Shown here: piece by piece, positions 43,777-52,139 of the stretch
Layout of the letters: the number at the start of each line of letters is the position of its first letter
Numbering within the stretch: the first letter of the stretch is position 1
Source of the DNA: Streptomyces sp. HPF1205
GTDB lineage: Bacteria; Actinomycetota; Actinomycetes; Streptomycetales; Streptomycetaceae
Direction: 5' to 3'
Assembly: GCF_020400825.1 (NCBI RefSeq)
Contig: NZ_JAINVH010000014.1
Coordinates: 124,001-188,000, forward strand
DNA: 64,000 nt
Made by a program: the position numbers and the translations under genes
The notes under the pieces: generated by a model
The model's database searches: none
What the model was told of the DNA's origin: nothing
Seen by the model: the letters and a program-made list of their open reading frames with translations, nothing else

Positions 43777-44070
43777 TCAGCCGAAGACGTACGAGACGAC
43801 CTTCGAGAATCCCCAGTCAACCAGACTCACGAACGCGATGACGGCCACGACGAACACAATCACCACTGTGGTGTAGGTGATCAGGTCGTTACGGGTAGGC
43901 CAGACGACCTTGCGCAGCTCCGCCACGATCTGGCGGTAGAAGAGAGCAAGACGGCCGAGAGGGCCCTTCTTGCCGCGCTTGCCACCGCGGCGGGGCTTCT
44001 TCTCGGTCTCCTTGTCATCCTGAGTCGTGCCAGGCTCAGGGACGTCGATGGAGTCCGTGATCTCAGTCAC
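43777..44070 (-). CDS. secE: Preprotein translocase subunit SecE
   Basis: SecE clamps SecY in the Sec translocon. The 97-aa product has a charged N-terminus (KKPRRGGKRGKKGPLGRLAL), the amphipathic helix FYRQIVAELRKVVWPTRNDL and one C-terminal membrane helix (TTVVIVFVVAVIAFVSLVDW), the single-TM form of most bacteria. It starts with GTG at 44070, between tRNA-Trp and nusG. Confidence 0.96.
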   Translation of the reverse strand: MTEITDSIDVPEPGTTQDDKETEKKPRRGGKRGKKGPLGRLALFYRQIVAELRKVVWPTRNDLITYTTVVIVFVVAVIAFVSLVDWGFSKVVSYVFG

Positions 44071-44163
44071 TCGTCCTCACCTGACTCCGGTCGTGGCCAT
44101 GCCGCGCCCGTCGCGCGGTACGGCGAGTGCTTATCTGCCAACGCCCATCGCTGGACGTGTGGA

Positions 44164-44236
44164 GCAGGGCCGGAGGGACTTGAACCCCCAACCGCTGGTT
44201 TTGGAGACCAGTGCTCTACCAATTGAGCTACGACCC
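44164..44236 (-). tRNA. trpT: tRNA-Trp (anticodon CCA)
   Basis: The minus strand folds into a full cloverleaf: acceptor AGGGTCG/CGGCCCT, D-loop AGCTCAATTGGTAGAGC, anticodon arm CTGGT-CTCCAAA-ACCAG (anticodon CCA) and T-arm with GGTTCAAGTCC. CCA is not encoded. The tRNA-Trp, secE, nusG order is the same as in Mycobacterium. Confidence 0.97.
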
Positions 44237-44418
44237 TTTGCGCCGACTCCCCCAACGTACAGCAGTGCTGCGGCTGGGACAGCCAACGATCGATGAGTGT
44301 ACGTGTTCGGCGGCGGTCCGTCGAACGCCTTGCACGGCCAAAACGAGCCGACCACCCTCGCGGCGGTTTTCCACAAACCACGATGCCCCGGATCGGCGGG
44401 GTCTGGGAGCATGCAGAC

Positions 44419-45690
44419 ATGAGCGCAGCAACCCCCGCATCATCAGCGACACCGTCACCGTCCCCCGCGCCCGCCGGGTCCCCCGCCCAGCGGCGGGTGT
44501 CCGCCCGTGTCGGGTCGATCACCGAGTCCGCGACCCTGGCCGTGGACGCCAAGGCGAAGGCCCTCAAGGCGGCCGGCCGGCCGGTGATCGGCTTCGGCGC
44601 CGGCGAGCCGGACTTCCCGACGCCCGACTACATCGTCGAGGCCGCCGTCGAGGCCTGCCGCGTCCCGAAGTACCACCGCTACACGCCGGCCGGCGGCCTG
44701 CCCGAGCTGAAGACCGCCATCGCCGCCAAGACGCTCCGCGACTCGGGCTACGAGGTGGACGCCTCGCAGGTCCTGGTCACCAACGGCGGCAAGCAGGCCA
44801 TCTACGAGGCGTTCGCCGCCATCCTCGACCCGGGTGACGAGGTGATCGTCCCCACGCCGTACTGGACCACCTACCCCGAGTCGATCCGGCTGGCCGGCGG
44901 CGTCCCGGTCGAGGTCGTGGCCGACGAGACCACCGGCTACCGGGTGAGCGTCGAGCAGCTGGAGGCGGCCCGCACCGAGCGCACCAAGGTGCTGCTGTTC
45001 GTCTCGCCGTCCAACCCCACCGGCGCCGTCTACAGCGAGGCGCAGTCCGAGGAGATCGGCCGCTGGGCCGTCGAGCACGGCCTGTGGGTGCTCACCGACG
45101 AGATCTACGAGCACCTGGTGTACGGCGACGCGGCCTTCACCTCCCTGCCCGCGATCGTCCCCGAGCTGCGCGACAAGTGCATCGTGGTCAACGGCGTGGC
45201 CAAGACCTACGCCATGACCGGCTGGCGGGTCGGGTGGGTCATCGGCCCCAAGGACGTGGTGAAGGCCGCCACCAACCTCCAGTCGCACGCCACCTCCAAC
45301 GTCTCCAACGTGGCGCAGGCCGCCGCCCTGGCGGCCGTCAGCGGCGATCTGACGGCCGTGGCCGAGATGCGGACCGCCTTCGACCGCCGCCGCCGGACCA
45401 TCGTGCGGATGCTGTCCGAGATCGAGGGTGTGGTCTGCCCCACTCCCGAGGGCGCCTTCTACGTCTACCCGTCGGTCAAGGCCCTGCTCGGCAAGGAGAT
45501 CCGCGGCAAGCGCCCGCAGACCACCGTCGAGCTCGCCGCGCTGATCCTGGACGAGGCCGAGGTCGCGGTCGTCCCGGGTGAGGCCTTCGGCACCCCCGGC
45601 TACCTGCGCCTGTCGTACGCCCTGGGTGACGACGACCTGGCCGAGGGGGTCTCGCGACTGCAGAAGCTGCTGGGCGAGGCGAGCGCCTGA
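44419..45690 (+). CDS. Class I pyridoxal-phosphate aminotransferase (aspartate aminotransferase type)
   Basis: The 423-aa product has a Ser/Pro-rich start and then the aminotransferase fold: [50 protein letters not shown] and the PLP lysine in [16 protein letters not shown]. These are features of the aspartate/prephenate aminotransferase Ib group. Substrate is not certain. The ATG at 44419 is preferred over the upstream frame to 44293. It is divergent from tRNA-Trp and followed by a terminator at 45740-45774. Confidence 0.92.
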   Translation: MSAATPASSATPSPSPAPAGSPAQRRVSARVGSITESATLAVDAKAKALKAAGRPVIGFGAGEPDFPTPDYIVEAAVEACRVPKYHRYTPAGGLPELKTAIAAKTLRDSGYEVDASQVLVTNGGKQAIYEAFAAILDPGDEVIVPTPYWTTYPESIRLAGGVPVEVVADETTGYRVSVEQLEAARTERTKVLLFVSPSNPTGAVYSEAQSEEIGRWAVEHGLWVLTDEIYEHLVYGDAAFTSLPAIVPELRDKCIVVNGVAKTYAMTGWRVGWVIGPKDVVKAATNLQSHATSNVSNVAQAAALAAVSGDLTAVAEMRTAFDRRRRTIVRMLSEIEGVVCPTPEGAFYVYPSVKALLGKEIRGKRPQTTVELAALILDEAEVAVVPGEAFGTPGYLRLSYALGDDDLAEGVSRLQKLLGEASA

Positions 45691-45739
45691 AGCCGCGGCC
45701 CACGCCCCCACCGGGGACGTACGCACGCGGTCCGGTCGA

Positions 45740-45774
45740 GCCCCCGTCCGGTGAAAGCGCTACCGGACGGGGGC
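45740..45774 (+). terminator. Terminator after the aminotransferase gene
   Basis: A perfect 13-bp inverted repeat GCCCCCGTCCGGT / ACCGGACGGGGGC with a 9-nt loop, 50 nt after the stop and 23 nt before the deaminase ATG. Confidence 0.85.
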
Positions 45775-45796
45775 CTTCGTACAGCAGGATCAGGAA

Positions 45797-46840
45797 ATGG
45801 CACGCGAGGAACCAACGGCCCGGGACGTCCGGGGCCTGCCCAAGGCACATCTGCATCTGCACTTCACCGGGTCCATGCGGCCCACCACCCTGCTGGAACT
45901 GGCCGACAAGCACGGCGTCCACCTGCCCGACGCCCTGACCTCGGGCGAGCCCCCCAAGCTGCGGGCGACCGACGAGCGCGGCTGGTTCCGCTTCCAGCGG
46001 CTGTACGACATCGCCCGCTCCTGCCTGCGTACCGCCGAGGACATCCACCGGCTGGTCCGCGAGGCCGCCGAGGAGGACGCGGCGGACGGGTCCGGCTGGC
46101 TGGAGATCCAGGTCGACCCGACCTCCTACGCCCCCCGGCTGGGTGGCCTGATCCCGACCCTGGAGGTCATTCTCGACGCGGTGCGCACCGCCTCACGCGA
46201 CACCGGCGTCGGCATGGCCGTGGTGGTCGCCGCCAACCGCATGAAGCATCCGCTGGACGCCCGCACCCTTGCCCGGCTCGCCGTGCGGTACGCCGACCAC
46301 GGCGTGGTGGGCTTCGGCCTGTCCAACGACGAACGCCGCGGCCTGGCCCGCGACTTCGACCGCGCCTTCGCCATCGCCCGCGAGGGCGGCCTGCTCGCCG
46401 CCCCGCACGGCGGTGAGCTGGCCGGCCCGTCCAGCGTCCGCGACTGCCTGGACGACCTGTACGCCACGCGCGTGGGCCACGGGGTGCGCGCCGCCGAGGA
46501 CCCCCGGCTGCTGCGCCGCCTCGCCGACCACGGCGTCACCTGCGAGGTCTGCCCGGCCTCCAATGTCGCCCTCGGGGTCTACGACAAGCCGGAGGACGTC
46601 CCCTTGCGCACCTTCTACGAGGCCGGCGTCCCCATGGCCCTCGGCGCCGACGACCCCCTCCTGTTCGGCTCCCGCCTCGCCGCGCAGTACGAACTCGCCC
46701 GCGCGGCGCACGCCTTCACCGACGCGGAGCTGGCCGAACTCGCCCGCCAGTCGGTACGTGCCTCCCGCGCCCCCGACACCGTCCGGGACCGGCTCCTGAA
46801 GGGCATCGACGACTGGCTGGCCGCACCGGCGCACTCCTAG
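45797..46840 (+). CDS. Adenosine deaminase family protein
   Basis: The 347-aa product has the zinc site HLHLHFTGSMRP at residue about 16, substrate/catalytic region GLSNDERRG, APHGGEL, GHGVRAAED, CPASNVALGVY and the metal Asp pair in GADDPLLFG. Members deaminate adenosine to inosine. The HFTGS and NDERRG variants are usual in streptomycete homologues but may mean a different nucleoside. The ATG at 45797 directly follows the terminator. It is convergent with murB. Confidence 0.85.
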   Translation: MAREEPTARDVRGLPKAHLHLHFTGSMRPTTLLELADKHGVHLPDALTSGEPPKLRATDERGWFRFQRLYDIARSCLRTAEDIHRLVREAAEEDAADGSGWLEIQVDPTSYAPRLGGLIPTLEVILDAVRTASRDTGVGMAVVVAANRMKHPLDARTLARLAVRYADHGVVGFGLSNDERRGLARDFDRAFAIAREGGLLAAPHGGELAGPSSVRDCLDDLYATRVGHGVRAAEDPRLLRRLADHGVTCEVCPASNVALGVYDKPEDVPLRTFYEAGVPMALGADDPLLFGSRLAAQYELARAAHAFTDAELAELARQSVRASRAPDTVRDRLLKGIDDWLAAPAHS

Positions 46841-46850
46841 GAGCGCGCTG

Positions 46851-47909
46851 CTAGAGCGAAACCCCCACCATCACGGGCTCGTTCTCCAGGGTCACGCCGA
46901 AGGCGAGCCGCACGCCCTCGCGGACCTCGCGGGCCAGGGCCAGCAGGTCCCGCGTGGTGGCCGCGCCGCGGTTGGTCAGGGCCAGCGTGTGCTTGGACGA
47001 GATCCGGGCGGGGCCGCTCCCGTAACCCTTGGTGAAGCCCGCCTTGTCGATCAGCCAGGCCGCCGACGTCTTGACCCGGTCGGTTCCCTCCGGCCAGGAC
47101 GGCGGCGGCGGGGCGTCGGGCCCGAGCCGGTCGCGCACCCGGTCCAGGAGGGCGGCGAACTCTCCCGCGCCGAGGACCGGGTTCGTGAAGAACGAGCCGG
47201 CCGACCAGGTGTCGTGGTCGGCCGGGTCGAGCACCATGCCCTTGGCCCGGCGCAGCGCGAGAACCGTCTCGCGGGCCTTGGCCAGCGGCACCCGGTCCCC
47301 CGGCTCGACGCCCAGCGCCCGAGCGGTCTCCGCGTACTTCACCGGCCCGGACAGCCCGCCCGCGTCCTCCAGCGCGAACCGCACCCGCAGCACCACGAAG
47401 CGGTCCGGGTCCGCCTTGAACCGGCTGCCGCGGTAGGAGAACGCGCACCCCGCGCTGTCCAGCACCACCGTCTCGCGGGCCCGGCGGTCGTACGCGACGA
47501 CCTCGGTGATCGTGCTCGCGACCTCCTGGCCGTACGCCCCCACGTTCTGGATCGGCACGGCCCCGGCCGAACCGGGGATGCCGGCCAGGCACTCGACGCC
47601 GGCCAGCCCCGCCCGCACGGTCTCGGCGACGGCGTCCGTCCACACCTCGCCCGCGGCCAGTTCCAGCCCGGTGCCGCTCAGCGCGACCCCGCTGGTGGCG
47701 ATCCGCACGGCGGTCCCCTCGAACCCCTCGTCCGCGATCACCAGGTTGCTGCCGCCCCCGATGAGCAGGACGGGCTCGCCGCGCGCGTCGGCGCCGGCGA
47801 CCGCCTCGACCAGCTCCCGGTCGGTCCGTGCCGTCACGAGACGGCTCGCCGGCCCCCCGAGTCTGAAGGTCGTCAGGGGGGCCAGCGAGCCGTTCGGTGT
47901 CTCGTGCAC
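46851..47909 (-). CDS. murB: UDP-N-acetylenolpyruvoylglucosamine reductase
   Basis: MurB reduces enolpyruvyl-UDP-GlcNAc to UDP-MurNAc with NADPH and FAD. The 352-aa product has the FAD-binding part TTFRLGGPASRLVTA and LLIGGGSNLVIADEGF, GIPGSAGAVPIQNVGAYGQE (NVGAYG motif), SYRGSRFK with the catalytic Ser region, and a C-terminal Glu in LENEPVMVG. It starts with GTG. It lies only 10 nt from the convergent deaminase gene. Confidence 0.95.
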   Translation of the reverse strand: MHETPNGSLAPLTTFRLGGPASRLVTARTDRELVEAVAGADARGEPVLLIGGGSNLVIADEGFEGTAVRIATSGVALSGTGLELAAGEVWTDAVAETVRAGLAGVECLAGIPGSAGAVPIQNVGAYGQEVASTITEVVAYDRRARETVVLDSAGCAFSYRGSRFKADPDRFVVLRVRFALEDAGGLSGPVKYAETARALGVEPGDRVPLAKARETVLALRRAKGMVLDPADHDTWSAGSFFTNPVLGAGEFAALLDRVRDRLGPDAPPPPSWPEGTDRVKTSAAWLIDKAGFTKGYGSGPARISSKHTLALTNRGAATTRDLLALAREVREGVRLAFGVTLENEPVMVGVSL

Positions 47910-47995
47910 GCGCCTACCTTAGCTTTTCCGGTTCCCCGGGAGCCGGGGCCGGGGCCCGGGTCCCGGCGCGCGCTGCCGGGGAACCCGGCCCGGGG

Positions 47996-49510
47996 CTACG
48001 CGGTGGGCCGCAGCTCCAGCGCCGCCGGGTCCGCGTCCCGCGCGTCCGCCCGCCCGCCGCGCCCCGGGTAGGCCAGGGCCGCGGCCGTGCCGGCGACCAG
48101 GATGGCGGCGCCGACCCACAGCGCCGGCACCAGCCCGTCCGCGAACAGGGCGGGCGTGCGGTACCCGCCGCGGGACGAGAAGATCGAGCCGAGCAGCGCG
48201 ATGCCCAGCGCCCCGCCGATCTCGCGCAGCGCGTTGTTGGCGCCGGAGGCGATGCCCTGCTCGGCCGGACGGACCGAGGACATCAGCAGGTTGGTGGCCG
48301 GCGCGATGAACAGCGCCATGCCGGTGCCGCTGATGATCAGCGCCGGGAGCTGGGCGGCGTACGAGACGTGGGCGCTGACGATCAGCGCGAACCAGCCGAG
48401 GCCGACCGCCTGCAGCGCCAGCCCGGCCGCGGCGACCGGGCGGCCGCCGACGCGGTCGGAGAGGTAGCCGGCGATGGGGGCGACGATCATCGGCATCCCG
48501 GTCCAGGGCAGCATCCGCAGGCCGGCCTCGGTGGGGCCGTAGCCGATCGCGTTCTGCAGGAACTGGCTGAGCAGGAAGATCGAGCCGAACATGCCGGTGA
48601 ACATCAGCAGACCGGCCGCGTTGACCGCCGCGAAGCCCCTGCTCCGGAACATCCGCATCGGCAGCATCGGGTTGCGCGCGACCTGCCCGTACCGGATGAA
48701 GGCCGCCACCAGCACCGACCCGCCGATCAGGCCGGCCAGCACCCGGCCGCTGGTCCAGCCGTGCGAGGTGGCGTTGACCAGCGCGTACACGATCCCGAAC
48801 AGGCCGAGGCTGACCAGCGCGGTGCCCTTGGCGTCCAGCCGGGCGCCCGGGGCGGTCGACTCGCCGAGCCGCAGCCGGGCCAGCGGCAGCAGGACGACGC
48901 CGAGCGGCACGTTCAGCCAGAAGATCCAGTGCCAGGAGATGTGCTGGGTCAGGCTGCCGCCGATGAGCGGGCCGCCGGCGACGGCCAGGCCGTTGACGGC
49001 GCCCCAGATCCCGTACGCCATCCCGCGCCGCTCGGCCGGCACGGCGGCGGTCAGCAGGGTCAGCGTGAGCGGCATCATGACCGCCGCGCCCACCCCCTGC
49101 ACGGCCCGCGCCGCGATCAGCTCGCCGATGCCCGGCGCCATGGCGGCCGCCGCCGACGCGCCGGTGAACACGGTCAGGCCGGCCAGGAAGAGCCTGCGCC
49201 GCCCGAACCGGTCGCCGAGCGCGGCGCCGAACATCAGCAGTACGGCGAAGGTGAGGGTGTAGGCGTTGACCGTCCACTCCAGGTCGGACAGGGAGCCGCC
49301 CAGGTCCCTCCGGATGGAGGGCAGGGCGGTGGTGACCACCAGGTTGTCGAGGGCCGCCATGAAGCCGGCGACGCTGGTGATGATCAGGGCCCACGTGGCG
49401 CCGCTTGTGCCGCCGGAGGCCTTCGCGGCGGCCTTCGCGGAGGCGTTCGCGGCCTCTTTCGCGCCATTCTCGGTGGCCTTCGGGCCGGGTTCCGCTGTCG
49501 GTGTGCTCAT
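47996..49510 (-). CDS. MFS drug-efflux transporter, DHA2 (14-TM) family
   Basis: The 504-aa product has many hydrophobic segments consistent with 14 helices. It contains the motif LGDRFGRRRLFLAGL after helix 2 and GPLIGGSLTQHISWHWIFWL near helix 5 (antiporter motif C type). The ATG at 49510 is preferred over the frame to 49552, which would overlap the operator at 49528-49545. It is probably repressed by the divergent-side TetR protein encoded at 49657-50208. Substrate unknown. Confidence 0.9.
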   Translation of the reverse strand: MSTPTAEPGPKATENGAKEAANASAKAAAKASGGTSGATWALIITSVAGFMAALDNLVVTTALPSIRRDLGGSLSDLEWTVNAYTLTFAVLLMFGAALGDRFGRRRLFLAGLTVFTGASAAAAMAPGIGELIAARAVQGVGAAVMMPLTLTLLTAAVPAERRGMAYGIWGAVNGLAVAGGPLIGGSLTQHISWHWIFWLNVPLGVVLLPLARLRLGESTAPGARLDAKGTALVSLGLFGIVYALVNATSHGWTSGRVLAGLIGGSVLVAAFIRYGQVARNPMLPMRMFRSRGFAAVNAAGLLMFTGMFGSIFLLSQFLQNAIGYGPTEAGLRMLPWTGMPMIVAPIAGYLSDRVGGRPVAAAGLALQAVGLGWFALIVSAHVSYAAQLPALIISGTGMALFIAPATNLLMSSVRPAEQGIASGANNALREIGGALGIALLGSIFSSRGGYRTPALFADGLVPALWVGAAILVAGTAAALAYPGRGGRADARDADPAALELRPTA

Positions 49511-49527
49511 TGCCGTTCCCCAGTAGG

Positions 49528-49545
49528 TTAGTAATTGATGACTAA
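49528..49545. promoter_or_regulatory. TetR operator copy 1 (before the MFS gene)
   Basis: TTAGT-AATTGATG-ACTAA: inverted half-sites with an 8-bp spacer, 18 nt upstream of the MFS ATG. The same half-sites and spacing occur at 50219-50236 before the tetR gene. Confidence 0.75.
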
Positions 49546-49656
49546 CTTTCACGGACAGAAAAACGCGCGGGTCCGCGTCCGAGCAGAAGCCCGCCGAGCC
49601 GGTTCAGGCCGGTCCCGCCCCGCGCCGGGGCCGGGCTCCCTCGGCCCCGGGGCTCA

Positions 49657-50208
49657 CTACGGCCTGGCGGCCTCGTAGAACCCCTCCCACAGCCGGTGGC
49701 CGGCCGGATAGCCGAGCGCCACCAGCGTGTTGACCAGCATTCCGTAGGCCAGGAACTGGGTGGTCTCCTCGGTGCTGCCGCCCAGCGCCAGCAGGACGGT
49801 GTCCCACAGCTCCTCCCACCCCCTGCGGATCGAGGTGCCGAACTCGTGGTCGCCGGCCGCCTCCGCCGTGGCGACGGCGGTGTAGGTCTGCATCTGCAGC
49901 AGCAGGAGTTCGGGGTCGTCGTGGATCAGCCGCTGGTAGGCCAGCGCCATGGCGGTCAGCCGCTCCTCTGGCGGCAGTCCCTCGGCGGCGTCCGAGAACA
50001 CCTTCCGCGTCGCCTGCGAGCACCGCTGGGCGGCGGCGAGGAACATCGCCTCCTTGTTCGGGAACAGGCGGAAGAGGTACGGCTGCGAGACGCCGACACG
50101 GCGGGCGATCGCCTCCGTGGAGGTCCCCTTGTAGCCGCCCTGCGCGAACTCGCTCATCGCCGCGCGGATGACGCTCTCGCGCCTGTCTTCTGCGCTCATC
50201 CTGACCAT
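49657..50208 (-). CDS. TetR-family repressor of the MFS exporter
   Basis: The 183-aa product has the N-terminal TetR HTH (FAQGGYKGTSTEAIARRVGV, SQPYLFRLFPNKEAM) and a helical ligand domain. Starts at 50208 (MVRMSAED) or 50199 (MSAED) are both plausible. A GTG at 50229 is inside the operator and is rejected. It is upstream of the MFS gene on the same strand. Twin operators indicate autoregulation plus control of the exporter. Confidence 0.88.
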   Translation of the reverse strand: MVRMSAEDRRESVIRAAMSEFAQGGYKGTSTEAIARRVGVSQPYLFRLFPNKEAMFLAAAQRCSQATRKVFSDAAEGLPPEERLTAMALAYQRLIHDDPELLLLQMQTYTAVATAEAAGDHEFGTSIRRGWEELWDTVLLALGGSTEETTQFLAYGMLVNTLVALGYPAGHRLWEGFYEAARP

Positions 50209-50218
50209 GGGGCTTAAG

Positions 50219-50236
50219 TTAGTGACCAATCACTAC
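50219..50236. promoter_or_regulatory. TetR operator copy 2 (before tetR)
   Basis: TTAGT-GACCAATC-ACTAC: same half-sites and 8-bp spacing as the copy at 49528-49545, with one mismatch. It lies 11 nt from the preferred start of the repressor gene. Confidence 0.75.
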
Positions 50237-50338
50237 CTTGTCAAGCGAGGGGCGAGCGGCTCGGCCCGGCGCTCACGTGCCGGGCCGCCGCCGCGCCGCG
50301 CCGCGCCCGCCGGAGCCGGGGCGTCGTACGGCCGCGTC

Positions 50339-50767
50339 TCAGGCGAGCCGCACGACCGCCCGCGCCATGCCGAGCACCTTCTGGCCCTCGCAGGTGGCCG
50401 TCAGGTCGACCCGGACGAGTCCGCCCTCCAGCTTGGCGGCGACCTTGGCGGCGACCTCGACGCAGGCCCCGCGCTCGCCGTCGGGCACCACGACCGGCTT
50501 GGTGAACCGCACGCCGTACTCCACGACGGCCCCGGGGTCGCCCACCCAGTCGGTGACCACCCTGATCGCCGAGGCCATGGTGAACATGCCGTGCGCGATC
50601 ACGTCCGGCAGCCCGACCTCGCGCGCGAATCGCTCGTTCCAGTGAATCGGGTTGAAGTCCCCGGAGGCCCCCGCGTATCGCACCAGCGTCGCCCGGTCCA
50701 CCGGGAAGACCCGCCCCGGCAGTTCGGTCCCGACCTCGACGTCCTCGTACGCGACCGTCGCCGCCAT
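50339..50767 (-). CDS. hadB: MaoC/HadB-type (3R)-hydroxyacyl dehydratase subunit
   Basis: The 142-aa hot-dog protein carries the hydratase motif at residues about 38-43 (SGDFNPIHWN) with catalytic Asp and His, followed by HGMFTMASAI. In mycobacteria HadB pairs with HadA or HadC to dehydrate fatty-acid synthase II intermediates. The ATG at 50767 overlaps the upstream gene stop (TGATG). The hadB-hadA-rpmG neighbourhood matches the Mycobacterium rpmG2-hadA-hadB order, supporting the names. The physiological substrate in streptomycetes is not certain. Confidence 0.85.
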   Translation of the reverse strand: MAATVAYEDVEVGTELPGRVFPVDRATLVRYAGASGDFNPIHWNERFAREVGLPDVIAHGMFTMASAIRVVTDWVGDPGAVVEYGVRFTKPVVVPDGERGACVEVAAKVAAKLEGGLVRVDLTATCEGQKVLGMARAVVRLA

Positions 50768-51279
50768 CACACCCCGCCCTTCCCGCCGCTGTCCGCCGGG
50801 CCGCCGTCCGCCTGCCCGCTCGCCGTCCCGCCGTCCTCCGCCGCCCGCGCGACCAGCTTCGTCCAGGCGGTCACCACGTGCTCGCCGGTCTCGTCGTGCA
50901 CCTCGCCGCGGACGTCCAGGATGTCATTGCCGGCCATCGACTTGATGCCCTCGATCGTCGAGGTGACCGTCAGCCGGTCACCGGCCCGCACCGGCCGCGT
51001 GTAGGCGAACCGCTGGTCGCCGTGCACCACCCGGCTGTAGTCGAGCCCGAGTTCCGGGTCCTGGATCACCTGCCCGGCCGCCTTGTAGGTGATCGTGAAG
51101 GCGAATGTCGGCGGCGCGATCACGTCCGGGTGCCCGAGCGCCTTGGCCGCGTCCGGATCCGTGTACGCCGGGTTCCCGTCCCCGATCGCCTCGGCGAATT
51201 CGCGGATCTTCTCCCGTCCCACCTCGTAGGGGGCCGTGGGCGGGTAATTCCGCCCCACGAAGGACTGATCCAGGGCCAT
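50767..51279 (-). CDS. hadA: HadA-type MaoC dehydratase partner
   Basis: The 170-aa product is a FAS1-like/MaoC N-terminal hot-dog domain (REKIREFAEAIGDGNPAYTD, HPDVIAPPTFAFTITYKAAG). It lacks the catalytic His of the partner (NPAY in place of NPIH), as in mycobacterial HadA, which stabilises the dimer and binds substrate. The ATG at 51279 with GGAGG is preferred over an ATG two codons earlier. Coupled to hadB. The C-terminal 20 residues are Gly-rich and probably disordered. Confidence 0.85.
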   Translation of the reverse strand: MALDQSFVGRNYPPTAPYEVGREKIREFAEAIGDGNPAYTDPDAAKALGHPDVIAPPTFAFTITYKAAGQVIQDPELGLDYSRVVHGDQRFAYTRPVRAGDRLTVTSTIEGIKSMAGNDILDVRGEVHDETGEHVVTAWTKLVARAAEDGGTASGQADGGPADSGGKGGV

Positions 51280-51509
51280 CGGCACCTCCGGTACGGTTCC
51301 CCGCGCCGCGGTGACGTGCCGCGCGGGTGCGTGACTGCGTGCGGTGATACGCCGCGAGGCCGCTCCCGGTGGTGTGACGGGAACGGCCTCGCGATGGAAC
51401 TACGGCTGACTGCGCGGCTCACACGATCGTGTGAACCGCTACGGCAGGCTGTGCGCGGACTCGCGGACTTCGCGGACTCGCGGACCGCGCGTCCGCCGAC
51501 CGCGTGGCG

Positions 51510-51674
51510 TCAGCGGGTCTCGCGGTGTGCGGTGTGCGAGTTGCAGCGCGGGCAGAACTTCTTCAGCTCAAGACGGTCCGGGTCGTTGCGCCGGTTCTTC
51601 TTGGTGATGTAGTTCCGCTCCTTGCACTCCACGCAGGCCAGCGTGATCTTCGGGCGGACGTCGGTGGCGGCCAC
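51510..51674 (-). CDS. rpmG: 50S ribosomal protein L33
   Basis: The 54-aa product starts with GTG at 51674 and reads [20 protein letters not shown], with CVEC and CPRC pairs that bind zinc. It is therefore the zinc-containing (C+) form, not the Zur-controlled C- paralogue. It is followed 230 nt later by hadA and preceded by tRNA-Met and tRNA-Thr. Confidence 0.97.
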   Translation of the reverse strand: MAATDVRPKITLACVECKERNYITKKNRRNDPDRLELKKFCPRCNSHTAHRETR

Positions 51675-51766
51675 GTGAGTGCTCCTTGACGAACGGGTGT
51701 ACGGGTGTAATCAACGCAGAAATAGTAGCCGACCGAGGGAGCGAACCCGCAATCGGCTACGGAGAG

Positions 51767-51839
51767 TAGCGGCGACCGGACTTGAACCGGTGACACAGCG
51801 ATTATGAGCCGCTTGCTCTACCGACTGAGCTACGCCGCT
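51767..51839 (-). tRNA. tRNA-Met (anticodon CAT, elongator type)
   Basis: Minus-strand cloverleaf with acceptor AGCGGCG/CGCCGCT, D-arm GCTCAGTCGGTAGAGC, anticodon arm GCGGC-TCATAAT-CGCTG (a C-C mismatch and G-T or G-C pairs in the stem; anticodon CAT), and T-arm CCGGTTCAAGTCCGG. The 1-72 pair A-T and the lack of three G-C pairs at the anticodon stem point to elongator Met. Confidence 0.92.
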
Positions 51840-51891
51840 TCGATGAACTGGCCCCCGCCGACCACAGGCCCGCGGGGAACCGATCCATCCG

Positions 51892-51964
51892 AGCCCCAAT
51901 ACGGAATCGAACCGTAGACCTTCTCCTTACCATGGAGACGCTCTACCGACTGAGCTATTGGGGC
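51892..51964 (-). tRNA. tRNA-Thr (anticodon GGT)
   Basis: Minus-strand cloverleaf with acceptor GCCCCAA/TTGGGGC, D-arm GCTCAGTCGGTAGAGC, anticodon arm TCTCC-ATGGTAA-GGAGA (anticodon GGT) and T-arm TACGGTTCGATTCCGTA. It lies 52 nt upstream of tRNA-Met on the same strand, probably one transcript. Confidence 0.96.
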
Positions 51965-52139
51965 GAGCGAGGAAGACATTACACGCTCCGCCCGCATACG
52001 TGAAATCCGTATCCGCCCGCCCCACATCGCCCCTCGCGCCCGGCCGCCGCGGGGCCGCGACCCGGGCGCCCGACCCCCGCCGGTCATACAAATCCCTCCT
52101 CCCGGCCGGCCCCGGCACCGAGCCGTACGCTCGGTTCGT

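Noticed and set aside
50229-50231. GTG start for the TetR gene
   Set aside because: It lies inside the operator palindrome. Later starts fit the domain and leave the operator upstream.
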